Assembly: GCF_000002995.4 (NCBI RefSeq)
Contig: NW_025062475.1
Coordinates: forward strand, 7,010,187-7,074,186
DNA: 64,000 nucleotides
From: Brugia malayi
Lineage: Eukaryota; Nematoda; Chromadorea; Rhabditida; Onchocercidae
Direction: 5' to 3'
Positions 43,745 to 58,700 of the stretch are shown in pieces; position 1 is the stretch's first letter; each line of letters starts with the position of its first letter. Made by a program: the position numbers and the translations under genes. The notes beneath the pieces were generated by a model. It was not told the origin of the DNA, did not search any database, and saw only the letters and a list, made by a program, of their open reading frames with translations.

Positions 43745-46700
43745 CTAAACCAGCAAATCCACAATTTTTAATATACAAGTCTATCCACAATATAAAGATA
43801 CAAAAGGTTAAATTACCTGCAAATAAGGTGGTGTTTTCGAAAGTGATGACGATGATTCGAGCCCCGTCTGCTTACAGATGGATAATGCAAATGGATGTGT
43901 TGTGGATATAATGACTTGAGGAAAGCACGGGTGAGAATTTATACCCTAGAACATTCCCGAACAGAAATCTATCTTTTCAAGACTTCATAAAGGTCAAGTG
44001 CTGTAACATTCAGATCTTTTTACAAATATCTACCCTATTATTTAATCGAAGAGCTGAAGAACTACCCTATTATTTAATCGAAGAGTTGTACCGTTTACTG
44101 CTCTTGATGGCCGACTGACCTAAAAGTGAAGAGTAGAAAAATTAATTGAAAAAAAAATTTTTTTTGAAATAACGTGAAAATTTAACGCTGAAATTTATGA
44201 ACCATTGCTCAGAATTTCTGGAAATCTTTTCGGATAAAGACATTTATATGATCAGCTGGTAAATAAGGCATATTTTAATGGTTTTTCAGCGATAAAATAT
44301 GTTTCGTTTTTAAAATAATTTAAAAATATTTCACTCACAGCAGTCTGTAGTGGTGATGAAGGAAACGAAGAAGATGTTGCCAACGATTGACGAGCTGGAA
44401 CCCAAGAAATTTGAGACGGTGGTTGCCTAATACTGATATTACTCGCCACTCCTCCTGACGGCTGAAATATTACACCTAATGAAAAGAGAAAATATAATTT
44501 TCTACATTTCAAAACTTTCAGGAACTGAGTATGTGAATCGTCTGCGGTCCTTGTAAAACCCAAGCCAATAATGTAAGATTTTAGTAGCAGACAGTATGTA
44601 ATTACTAATGTTTGGGAATGCAAACTCGAGAAAGAAAAGTTGTAGTGATACAGAATTCCTTGCAATATGTGCCGAGTTATCAGACGGTACGGTAATTGCG
44701 ATAACGTGCACAATTCACTAGGGAAACTGACTAAAGTAGGCATCTGTTCGTTTCGTATGTTAGCGGCGCTAGTTTGTTGGTCGATGTCCTCCATTCTCCA
44801 CATATTTAGCATCGCCAACATGATGGTATCGTTGTCATCCGCCGCATGATTCAGAGTACGCTAGATCAACGGTGAAATATATATTCATTTCATGCGTCAG
44901 GATTTGACGTGTTCAGCTTTTGAACTTGGTAGATGAAATAGATAAAACTGAACTACCCTAACATTTAAAGCATTTACTCAATTAAAAGTACGTAAAACGA
45001 ACCGGCAAGGTCGCAGTGAATCTGGGATTTTCTGCTTGGAGTTGCAAAAAACTCATCTAAAAATTTGTAAGACTAAAAACTTAAAAGGAATTCAGGAGAT
45101 AATCATTTTTATTTATTGAAGTCAAAACAAAATGCAAAATAAGTAGATAATAAGACTTATTCTTACAGTTTAATGCAGCAAATGAACTGACCAATGAACT
45201 ACATGTTGGGCAGGTAATACTAATGACATCATTTGGATGGGACAAGAATGACCGATGTATACACTCTGATGGAGTAACAACGAGCAATTCATTACTATGC
45301 AGTTTATTCTCATACTGAACAGGATTGGATGGCTGATAATGGAATATACATGCTGCCGTAAAACCCATAACCACAAATTCTGGTACAGATGATAAATTCT
45401 GAAACAAAAAAAAGAAAAAATTATTGCTACAACTATTATATAATGCTCAGTCTGGCTCACTGCTTTCTTTGGCAATCACATAACTTTTCGAAATTTAAAA
45501 CACACCTGCCAAGAGCACCCATTTCGTACTATATGTTCATAGACAACACGCCCATTAGTGCTTGCCAATCCACAATTCTTACAGAAATAAAGTACAGCCT
45601 GCGCATGGGAGCTAAACATATGGTGATATAAACGCTCGTCCTGAAAATATAGACTAAAAATTGTGTGAAATGGTTGAAATTCACCTAACTAACAAACTGA
45701 TCAATCTTGCTTTCCGCACCTCATTCATCCTATGAAACCATTCATATGATAAGAGATTTTTTGAGAAATTCAGCACTAAAATTATCATTTTTAAAGAAAA
45801 CCGGTTCAGATATAACCGTTGAATAAGTAGCCACACATTTCGAACAAACATAAACCACTTGTTGTCTATTATTAGATGGTACGTGTTGGCCTTGATGATT
45901 TTTCATCTGTTCCTCGTTAAATGCTACTGCAGAACATCGTCCACAATTTTGCAACATGCCATGGGTGCGCATATGCATCTGGTATACTACTTGCGATTCA
46001 TATGCCAAACAACACAGACGACATATGTATAAGGTCGTTTCAGTAGGGATTCCATAGACCTAAGATTAAAACTTTGAAAAATAAATTAAGCAAAATTATG
46101 AGGAGTTCAGCATCAAATCCCTAACTGTGAGTTTGTTATTTAAACCCAACCAACCGCTTCGATCGTTTGACCGGCATCATATCTGTGAGTCTCTTTGTGT
46201 ATCAGCAAAGAAGCTCTTGTAAGAAATTTCTCGGTGCACTGACTACAGTGGAACTTCGTTTCACGTTTTAAAATCGCACGATGTCTAAAATTTCAGTATC
46301 TACTCAAATGAACATAATATGGAAGTTAACATCCAAATACAATACGAAAGAAAAAGCAACTTTACGCTATCAATAAAGGAAGCTTAAATAAACCAATTTA
46401 GACATACTAACAAACTAAATAACAATCAAGATACCTAAAATCACCATTTACTGGGCAATTAATGCCTACCTCCAATCGAAAAACAACCATATTTACAGAA
46501 TACATACAATGCATATCAACTAATTAAACAGCAATTTTCCCATTCACCAGAGATAAAAAATTTATTTCAGTAAAAAGAACAGGAACCTTTTAGCGCTTTC
46601 AATAACCTCCAAATCTGGATCACCAATTTTGTCTACAAGCATTTTCCCTTCATCTAAAACTTTTTCATCGATATCAAGACTTTCCTAAAACAATAATTTT

Positions 46701-49700
46701 GACACCGTCGCTGAAGATTTATAAAATTCTTCAAAATTTGACATTTTTTCACGTAATTCATAAAATTTAGCTGAAATCGTTTGTCATTTCAACACAGGTA
46801 GCGTTAGGTCTTGGTGATTCAAAATGTTTTCTATTCAATTAAAAAATTTTTCTGCAATGTCTCTAACATTGAAACTTACTTTACAGTCAGCAAACTACTT
46901 ACCAATGATCCATATACAAAACTAAAAAATCGAGACTTTACATTTTTAAAATCATCGATAATTAATATATCATCCTCTTCACCAACATTCGTAGGTACGT
47001 ACGACATTTTTGCAGAAGAAGGCTCTTTTTCCGTGACTTCTACTGAATGTTCATTTCTTGCTGTAGAATTCTGATCATCAGTACTGCTGGATGTCATGTT
47101 AGCTGTATCACCAAATAGTGTAGTAGATGGTCCGGATTCATCAGGCATAATTTCATCTGTAATGAAGTTTTTTTTTTTCATTTTTGTATATCAACAACTA
47201 CATGTACAAAAAAAAAACTCCTAGCAGTTTACAAAAATGTTACTTCTAATAGTCCACTAAAAATACTACATTACTTTCTTCATGATATTATTTATAGCCC
47301 ACCAACCTATTTTCGTGAAAAAAGTTTCAAAAAATTTTAGAAAACAGTTTTGTTTTCAGAACAAAGACGACCGATTAAAATTTGTATAAAATCACTGTGA
47401 ATTTCCAGTCAATTTTTTAATATAGTGTTTCCCTTGTTTTCTCATAAATTCAAAAAGTTTTTTGAAGTTTGAGATTAGCGATGAGGCTTTGTTAAGACAC
47501 GTCTTGAAAACACAGACGAAATGTTACTTTTCAAAACAAACTAAAAACTAATTGCGCTAACCAGCTGGGATTCTAACAGTCGGAGTAGATGTGGTAGTTC
47601 CTCCAAGATTCGTACAAAATGAAGGTAATGACTCGATAACAGCACTGGTTTCTGACCGAACGTTAGTCATGAAATTAGCTGGAACAGTTTCCGCCGTGAA
47701 TACCACATCGCTATCATCAGCTAATAAAATTTTAACGAAAATTAACGGTGTATTAGTTTCCAGAAAGAAAATATTATAGTTTGTTGATTAGTGTTTCATT
47801 ATTTCTGTAAATGATATCCGGAGAGATACGAAATGGTCCGAAAAAAAAATTATAGCTTCATGTTCATATCTAAGTGCTAAACTTCAAAAATCCGATTCTA
47901 CATATCTTAATCTTTCCTGGAAGATACAAGATCATCGGGATGCAATGCCTGCAACCTATATTCCGAAAAGCCAATGTTATTTAAAATTAAAGTGAAAATT
48001 TCTAAACTGAGCTTCGCTTCAAATATACATAAGTCAAAAAATTTTTTTCATGCAAATTAATACATCATAAAACACTGCTAAAAAGGTAGAAATTTGACTC
48101 AATAATTAAACATATCATTTCTATTCCGAATAAGAAATAGATTAATTTAAATAATAGACTTGAAAAATATACTAGGCAAGATAAGACTAATATATTTTTA
48201 TAAAGAAATGATTCACCATATTTCTTCCAATCGTTATTATCATTTCCTCTTACATCATTAGTATGACAACCGAATCCTAAGAATTTGATTCCATCATCAT
48301 CATTGCTCACTTTCACTTTTCCAAATAGAAATGTAGTAGCACTACGCTGCAAAAATAAATTATTGACCCAAGTGATTTAATTCCGTTTACCACTGAAAAG
48401 AGATAATAAAAAAAATGATCATGTTTCAGTGTTAATGATTTCAAAAATTCCATGAGATTATATCCCAATCTTTTTTGGAAGACACAAGTCATTCTTGAAA
48501 TTTATGCTTAGCAAAGCCAGCGCTCGTCAAAACTGAAATGAAAATTCTGAAATAGGCATTCATACTATGTAAAACCCAGCAGACCTACTGTCACTGTTAA
48601 AAAGAAATTTGATTCAGTTTAATCATTAAATTCATATAATCCCTATAACATTTTCTCTAAAAATTACTTCTTTAGACGTCTCATTTATGTTCATTTTACT
48701 ATGCACAGTGATATTCGACGTGGGAAATGACAACGTATTTTCGGGCGTGCTGAGCCGAACTAACTGCCTTTTATCGTTTACGGTAATCCGATGCGACATC
48801 ACATGGGAAAAAAGTTGATCCTTCTTGAAAACAAACTTCATATTATCAAAAAAGCTTATTGCACTTCTCCTAAATTGGAATATCTATGAACAGCAATATA
48901 TTCGCACAAATAATATTTAAAATTCTTTAAAAAAATATAAATTACATACCGAAAACAGGTATTTATTGCAAAGAAGACAAAAGTCCCTCATCGAATTCAA
49001 GTGGATTTCGAAATGTTTTTCGAATTCTTCTTCTGTGAATAGCGCATTAATTCTACATGAACATTTTAACAACACACTGCAGGAATGCTTTCTAAATGTA
49101 CTGCAGGTGTGGAATCTCCGAAAACACTTCGAACATCCAAACCTGAAATGAAGAATCAAAATTAAATCTTTAACAAAAAAATTAGTATTGTTCGATTTTT
49201 AAATGAAGGTAATGGCGCGTGAAAATTTTGTATTAAACACCTCAATAGTAAATTTTTAAACACTACAGTAGAACACGAATCACGAATCACTAAAAGTTTA
49301 CATAATTAAAAATCAGACTCAACATATATTATATGAGCAAAATGGGAAGAAAATAATTTTATTCCAATCTAAAAAGTTATTAAAAAAAAATTTTTCCAGT
49401 TAATTGACCTTTCAAAAACCATGCGATGTTCACTAACACGATGTTTCTTCAGTTTGTCAGGTGAATACACAACGCTATCATTGCAAAGAAAGCATATCTG
49501 GGTGCCGCAGCACGCGTACAAAATATGCCGGATCATTCGTTCCTCGCAGCGCTTGATTGATAATGGCGCAGTTGGTTCACAAGAAAATAAACTCTGACAA
49601 AGATTGCACACTATTTTCAGACCCTGAAATAAAATTCCTAGCTGAAACATAATTTCCTTCACCCATAAAAAACTAAAATTCCTAAAAATTAAGGAGCATG

Positions 49701-52700
49701 TTTGAGTCTGATGAAGGACTTAAGCATGACTTCCCGTTAATATACAGTACTGCTTGCATATTGCAGATTATGTCAAAACTTATTGTAGCCACAGATTTTA
49801 CTTCAAAACCCCACAAAACTTCATGAAGTGGAAAGTAAAAGAAAATTGACCCCATACAACCAATAAAGAGAAGGCCTTGCTTCGAGCACATAAGTGATGA
49901 CAATAATCTTAATAAAATTTGCCGAATTCACGACATAACATGGTTGATAAATTGCAGCAAGTTATTTAATTTAAATTACAATATTTGAAGTCATGACAAG
50001 AAAAAAGAACAGGAAACTAAGAAAACATGAAACTTATAGAAAAATATGTAGAATGTCTTTCCCACTGAGACATAATCATGCCGAACTGAAAAGAAAATTT
50101 TTAGCATTTACTTTTGGTTGAAGTGATTTAACTGTGTGTTTACACAACAAGTGTTCAAAAAGTTCGCCAACGGTATGAATCGGATAGTGATTCCGGAAGT
50201 ACATGCAAACAGGACAACAGCTCCACTGTTCCGGATGTTCTTTGAGATGAATATCGCATTCTGCTTGGTTTGGGAAATCCAGTTCGCAAAGAACACATAG
50301 AAACTTCTAAAAAGTTCAGGAAAACATATTTATAAAGATAACATTTTCGATATTCGGAGTCCTGTTAAACTTTAATTATTCGGAATTTTAGTGTAAACGC
50401 CGTAAATTAAAAACAAGTAGAGGAAATCAAACAAAGCGTGGCCAAGAAAAATTCCGCAAAATTCTACAGCTTTTTTATTCCAACTATAACTATTGTAAAT
50501 AATTTCATTAAACTTACATCTGCAACAGCGGGTTCTGCATAACTTGTATTCTTCAGTGGAAGAAGAGTGGATGAATACAACATATTTTCCGCTGCAAAAT
50601 TAGCACCAGTTTTGACTGTCTGTAAACCAACAGATAAAGGACATTTGCAAAGTAACGGAGAAAAGCAAATGAAAGGTAATTTATATATTAAACTCACCAG
50701 TTTATCCACTGTCTTCTTCAACTTCGCAGCATCTGCTAAGGACAATTTTTTCCAAATAAACATCGGACTTACCTTTAAAAAAGTATATAATAAAAAACAA
50801 TATAGGGAAAAGTATATTGTATCACTTCAAATGTACAGAAATCTACTGTGTTTCTCAGTAAAACGATTGATTGTAAACCCATTTGGAATAAAATGCAAGT
50901 AAGACCGATTAACTCTTATGAGGAGTTCCAGTTTTCTGACTGTTAGCTTTTTCAAACTTTTCAACTCTTAGAAAGTGCAAATCTTTTTCTAGAAAGCACT
51001 GCACGCATAATAAATCAGACGATTGTTACCTGCTGGTTTTTTTGATTGATATATATGCTTGTTTTATGGAAGTGCAATAAATGATAGAAGTAGCGCTCGG
51101 GAGTGAGTAAAAGGGAGCTACAAATTGGGCAGCGTGGATAGAACTTTCCATTCGAACCTCAAAGACAATATTATAAGAGTCTTCGTAAGTAAATGTATCA
51201 AAGTTTCTGAGTTCTGCAACAAAGCAAGCGGAATTCAGAACTCAAATGAAGTAGGAACATAAGATTATACATTTTCGAGGCCACTTTTGACAAACAGCCA
51301 AATGAGACAAAAGGCACTGCTTTGCAACAAAACCACTTCCACATTCAGAACATACGTACAGATGGGACCGAACAAAGTGATTTGCCAACTGCAGAGATGA
51401 ATCGATAGTTGCCTTAAACAACAATATACATATATAACATACATTTCGTTAACGTATAGATTTTCCACATTATAAGCTTTCTTAAAACAATGCGACTCGT
51501 AGTTACAGTAACTTCAAAAGAATCATGTAACGACTACGTTCGAATATTTTAAAACATCACAAATTAATTTTAAAGGGATGGTAAGATCGTCGGAAATGAT
51601 CTGTTGGTTCCGAAATCACCAAATCCAATGGAAAAGCAGTTATGGGACTCTATCTAAACCATCAACCTTTGCTACGACGATAACATTTCGCTATAAAAAA
51701 TTTTTTTCATTTCTTCAGCATTCTTATATATTCTTCAAAAAAGTTGCGAAACAAGACGGATACTGTGATCTAAAAAAGAGGGAAGCAAAGATATTCTCAG
51801 AAAAAATTAAGTCATGTTGCTACGGTATACATCTCCTTTAAAAAACCACTTACAAAGCAGACTATACATGTAAATTTTCCCATTATTACTGAATTTTGTG
51901 GTGTGTCCAAGAAAGTGTGCATTAAAGTTGATCGCGCTTCAGATGACACTGGAGCTGCCTGAATAAGACGAAAATCAAGAAAATTCTTTCTTCAAGAAAA
52001 AAAAAAAAAAAAATCAAGAAAAAAAAAAATTTTTTTTCTAAAAATAATGATTTAGTAATATCAATTATCTATTACCATACCTTTCCCTCAGCTTACAGCG
52101 TACAAGATGCAAAATCTACTAAAATCATACCTGAAGGTTTTCTGTAGCACGGAAGTTGGAAGTAACTAGCCATGCGTTGTTTCCTGTAATGAAAATTTGA
52201 AAAATCGGTACAATGGAGGCTTCATTCCATCTAAAAGTAAAATCTTACAAAATTTTTCGAGGGCTTAAAAAATTATTATAAATATAACAGTGTTCAAACT
52301 GATACTTTGGTGGAACAACTCATTAATATTTTGAAAAAATAAAAATCTCTGCTTCTCCAAACAATTCTGATGAATTATACCACTGGTTATAGGTGATCGA
52401 GGCCTTTGGTATCGCAGCTTAAAATCGCCTGTTGGCGTCAAATTCAACTCTAGATTTATTCTTGTGGCAATATCAAGTTTTGTGTCTTTAGTAGTTTTCG
52501 ATGGGATGTATTCCATGATGCCAACAGCTCTATGAGTTTCTACAATTAGAAATTTTATACAAACACGTAGAACGCCATTTATGCGACCTCAGAACTAATC
52601 TTTGGAAGGCAATCAACCTGGAATATTATAATATGTAAAAATGCCATGAAGCAGAGCCAGGTGTCGTCGTAAGCTAGCAATTGAACAGGACGTCACCTCA

Positions 52701-55700
52701 CACTCCGGACAACTAATTCTGCCATTTGGAGAACAACATGATTGAGTTAACCGGATAACCTGGAGTGAACAAACAATATTTTTAAAAGACGAAGATTTTA
52801 ATTTCGCCTATTGAACAATAAGGAGGCTAGTAAAATGAATAAGCTGAGTACAGCATCACTAACAATTTTGCTGTCCATCAAATCAAAATATTTTTCCGGA
52901 TCTGGAGATTCAACGTCCTTCTGCATACAAATCCGAAGATGTTTTAGCGTATTTCGGTCACCAAGATGAAGACCTTTACACTTAACACAAATGAAGACAC
53001 TGAAAAATGAAAAACTAGGCAGACTGAGGACTTTCAATTATTTTTTAAGACACTGCCAGAAATTTTTTACCTATCATCAATAACTGCGCCAATTGTTGTG
53101 TCCAGAATGGAATCCTTTTTGTCAACATAAAGCCGCCCTTCCCGGGTGAACTTTTCTACAAGTGACTTCATAAAAGAATTTTTTGTTGTAAATGATTTTG
53201 ATTCATGTTTTGATTTTATGCATCGGCAAAGACTGGACTGTAGTGGTTTAGTCGCTACCTAAAAAACACAATAAGAACCACTTTCAATCCTTAAGAAATG
53301 AGTGGACATTTCTTGCAAAAAAGACATGTTGAAAACAAGTAAAGCAATAACCTGATACCTGTTTTGCATGTCTACAATAATAACACAAATCCCGACCAGC
53401 TCCTTTGTCGATTTTTCTGAACTTTCTTTTTTCGTTAAGCAGTTTACTTTTTCTGTTCAAGGAGTTTTCATATGATCCATCTTCGTCATCGGAAAGCTGA
53501 AAGACTAGAAACTGAAAATAATGTATTTTGATTCATAAAGTTAGGAGACTCATGGACAACGCTGCTGTTATACACACTGATCAAGGAATAAATTCTCTCT
53601 TTCCCTTGGCTTTATACCTTCAAACTAGCTGATCGATAAAAGCAAGCTTGACACTAATTGAACTTCAAATGAAAATGCAGTGAAAAAAGCTAAAAACGGT
53701 ACAATGGAGGCTTCATTCCATCGAAAGTAAAATCTTCAACAAAATAAAGGAGAAATGAAAATTAACATCATTAAGTTTCTCGACTCTCGATAATCCTGTC
53801 ATATCAGAACCAATTATTTTCTGCAATGAAGGCCCCATCCTAAAAGTCGTTTCAAGAGAAAAGGCTGGTGGCCAAAATGTTGCCTTATCCAATAAGCTCG
53901 TCATCGAATGCATTTCACCAAGATGCGATAAAAGGTGGTCTCTGAAATTACTATTACTGAAATTTATATATAGGACTAGCATTACATCTGCGATGCATCT
54001 AGTAGATGCACTAAACCTTTGTGTATAATAATAACAATAATAATAATAATTACCTAAAGAAACAATCAGTAATGTAGAAGCGCGGACACACCGGACATTT
54101 CAATTTAGTCACTACTCCAGAATGTTCATTTAATTGATGCTTTTCAATATCAGCTGCAGAGATAAACTTGTGTGAACAAAATTTACACTGCAGTGGTATG
54201 CCACACTTCATCGCACAACCTTTTATTGTTACATATTCCACCTCAGCAGGCCGAACAGCAAATAATATAACACATGATACTAAGTTATCTGTACTATGAT
54301 AGTTCTGAAATCCAAATCAAGATTCTGGCGAAGTTTTTATAACTTTAATGATTAATAAAACACTATGTTATTACAATTATATCTATTATTTGCATCTACA
54401 ATAATCTGAATAAAGTTTTCCCAAAAATAACATGAAAAATACTGGCATCGCTCTCTTACCCTTTTTTTGAAGAAAAGTTAACCATCTAACAGAACAATCA
54501 TTAAGAAAAATGAGTACCACATATTCCATTGAAAACTAACCAATAAACGTTGCAGTTTCACGTGCTTATTATCACCGGATAAATTACTTAAAGATGACAA
54601 AGGCACCTGCAGATTACATTCAGCACAAATCAATGTGTGCATTGCAAACATCATTTCTAACTGAAATCTATAGTAAATGTGAAAAAAGGTGTGCCTTTAC
54701 TGTAACATATCCGCATTTCATTCAACGAAGTCTTAATTATTGTCATATCAAACGTGGAATCCAATTTTCAAAGTCACACGCAAGAGTACGATTTACAAAA
54801 TATATATGAATTTTTTTTTGGAAATTATTGTCCAAAGATGGCTAAAAATTACTAAAAAAAAATAATGTAAGAAAAAGTTTGGAATGTCACCGAAAGATAA
54901 TTAGCCGAGCAAATTATCTAGACTTGGAAAAACATGATACCTTTCTCTCTTTGATCAGTAACTGTAACATGAATTGCGTGAATTCCTGACAATCATGCTG
55001 TTTCAGTCGCTCGAGAGAAGTGAATCCTTCGAAACAGTAATGGCATGCATACACGTACATGTTATGATGACCATATAGAATGTGCATCTAAGAATTTTAC
55101 GGTTAAATGAATAATATACATTTGGATAAGAGAAAAAAGGAAACAGAGATCAGGCAAAAATTATGTAAATTCTTGTAATCTTTTCAATTCAGGACTTCAA
55201 AAGTTAACTATTTTGTTATTCAGAATCTAAGATATATATTTTGTCTTCTCAACTAAGAAAAAGTGAGAAAGCATAAGACAATCCGAAATATGATACAACA
55301 CACTCTTTGAAATTATAACCTGCAACGTGTCGTCCCTCAAAATCGCATTCTTGCAAAATGGACATCGAACCCTTTTACAGTGTACACGATGATGTTCGTT
55401 TTCTTTCTGCTTTTTGGCCCATGCTGACATGAACTTAAATTCAGTCAAAGGCATAGCTGGCAAAGAACGGATCCACTGCGTCTCTAAAAATAAAAAGTAT
55501 AATTTAACTGCAGTTACTACTCATAGTTGGCAGCTACTTAGTTACATATGAAAACAATGTGTAGCCAAAATATAGTATAATTTAAAGGACGTGCAGGTTT
55601 GAGCAATGTTAATACTATAATATTGCATAATTCGCGTATAAGAAGTGTTCTAAATACTTACTTGCTGCATTCATATTTTTTTCTGATTTGGTATTTTGAT

Positions 55701-58700
55701 CACTCATTTTCTGAAAAATTTACCCCAAGGTCAATTTTGAACATGGGTACAATATTTGCACTGAATTCTAAATACGCAAAAAAAAAAAGAAATCCATTTA
55801 AAATTATTGAGCCACTATAAATCACTCTGAAAAAATACTGTTCGCCAGAAGAGAGGGAATAATTTCATATATATATATATGCTCCAAGAAATTTAAAAAC
55901 AAAAATCACAGGCAAAATTCTAAGTGACTGAATAAAAGATGATACGTCAAAAACTACGGAAATAATGATGAAATTACATTCAGTTGTTCAGCTTTGCGCT
56001 TCTCCTGAATCTTGTGCCGTGCGACAGTTTCGTATTTTAACCGTTCTTTATCACTTAGCTGAGACCACTGGAAGATATTAATATATGAAAAGTACCATAA
56101 AAATATTTTAGACATGACAATGGTAAACAAGATTTTAAACTTACAGTATTCAGTCAATATATTTCTCTACCCACTAAACCCTCGTCTCATGACAATATTA
56201 AAAAATTAAATATTTACCGCATAACGCAAAACTTGCAAAATACATAGATCCATATCTTCCGATTTATCGAAACAATCACTCTGATCATCGATCTTGTCAC
56301 TTCAAAAACAAAAATGAAACATGAGTCAGAAATTGTACCACATTGAATGAGGTTCTAAATTTCAGTATAATACGATTTTTCATTCCGAACATCGATTTTT
56401 TATCGTTAAGCCAATAAACGAGCAATCTACACCTAAGGATTGCAAATCTTATGACTTCCCTTGTTGCGAATACGGATACTACTAATGCACTATAGGCAAT
56501 GGAACTAGCCATAGGTAGAACATTAATTGAGCTTTCGCTCGTATATCCATCAACATTACTTGAATAGAAATCCTATGAAACTTTACTCATATTAAATCCA
56601 AAGAAAGGTTTCTTGAAATTTTTATTCAACTAAATGATTGTTTTTCATATTAAAGGTGAAATTCCAAATAACTATTTGCGGATTTATGAATGTTCAAACT
56701 TGGAGCAAACCTCCAAACCAACAGAAAAACCATCATCTAATATTTAAAAACATTAGATGTTATATAAAAAACATGTACAATTCACCACTTCCTTCCTTAT
56801 ACTAACTGAAATTCCTTACAAATGATACTTCGATCATACCAGATCTCATTTAATATAGCATCCGTTATAAGTCGAAGATATAATCGGAAACCTCCACTGA
56901 TATTTGCAAATTTATTCGAATGGTACAGGCGATTAACAATCGTCCTCGATTCAAGCGGTCCTGCACACTGGAGGCGCTCGTAGCCAACCAGTGGTGTGAA
57001 GTTAATCGAGGGTCTACCATTCATCACCTTAAATTTTTCATAAATTAGAAACCTTCAAGAATCTGTAAATCCCATATATCTACTTGTTTCTTCATTAATA
57101 AGAATAAGGACAGTTATTTGAAAAAAGATTTATATTTGCACACATTTCTTTTCTTTTGAACTTGTCCTCCTTGTTTTGTAGTGATTTTTTTGTTCCCCTC
57201 AACTTCCAAACGTTGGCGTTTCCTATCTGGTTCACTGACTTCTTCCAGCGTTCGTTCAAACACCAGATCCGTCAACCGTTCGACATTACAATTAGTCTAA
57301 ATACAATTAGTACAATTAGACAATACCTGATATGTTTACTAAAAAGCTTACAAGTTTATATCAATATACAAACCGTCTTATACTGAAATCCCCAAGTCTC
57401 TAAGCCACGAAAACTAGTATCACAGGTGAACTAATAGTCGAAAATGTATGGAACAAATAGATCCTGAACCTTGGATCATCACAGACGAACTAATGTACTC
57501 TAGCTACATCATGTTTAAAACAAAAAAGTAATTCGTGATTCTCAATATCTGCTGGACAGCAATCGGCAAGGGATTTTGTTAAACTTTTCGTCAAAGTAAG
57601 ATCCAGCGGCTTTGACCTTTTTCGTCATTTTCAGTTCTCGTATCAGAAAAAGAAATCTCAATGCAAAACAATACTTCGCATATAGCATGAAAGACATCTC
57701 CAAAAGAAGGTCAAAAAAAGAGTGCTGTGTGAAAACAGCTATTAGACATAACAAATAATAGAATGGTACTCAAGCAATTGTATTAAACATTTTAAATGCA
57801 GATAATCCATTCGAAGTCTAAAATGCTCTATATTATTCTTGTTGTAATCAGCAGTTTAAAATTTGCAATTACATAAATATTCAGTAGAAAATGAAAAAGC
57901 AATGGTTACCTAAACAACCATTTTGCATCATTATAATAATTGCAATTTTCAGCATTTGCCCACTTCGAAGACCAAAATTATAATCATATATTTTCATTTA
58001 CTGTTTTTAGAAAATATAATTTCATGAATAAATCATACCAAAAATTACCAGGTCAAGATAAGTTAATTGAAATTTTGAGACTATAATCAAATAAAAATAC
58101 AAATTTTCACTTATTACAAGTACATGTAAAACCGACTTTGGAAAATTGTTAACAAACACGGATGGACGAGTGGAGACTGAAGAAACCAACCTTTTCGGAA
58201 GGTCAGTACAACTGTTTTGCCTTTCATGACAACCTATAGTAAAATAACACTCACTGCAAAAATGTGCTAAACAAGCTGGCAAGGTAATGGATATTTTTGT
58301 CGTGAAAAGAAAGACGCAGATCAGAACTTGTAGAAGCAACTGATAGGGTTTTAAGGAACTTGAAAAACTTTAAAGAATCAGACTTCCAAGAACATGTGAA
58401 ATAAAAGTAGTGCAAAGAATAAACTTTTTACAATATTCTGGATCATAAATTGGTGGTGAGAAGCTCGGAACATATGCTCACACATATGCGCCGACTCTTA
58501 ACATTTAAGAACTATGATGACAAAGAAGAAAGGTCGTAACATACAGGAATGACTTCAGTTACCGTACAACCAAATGAAGAGTACCACCGGATAGAAAATG
58601 TGTATGTTACAAACTATAAAACCTTGTCAATGAAAGATATGGATAGCTCACTTTTCTCCCTTATAAGATTAAGTTTATAATAAAAAAATTATAAGGTTAA

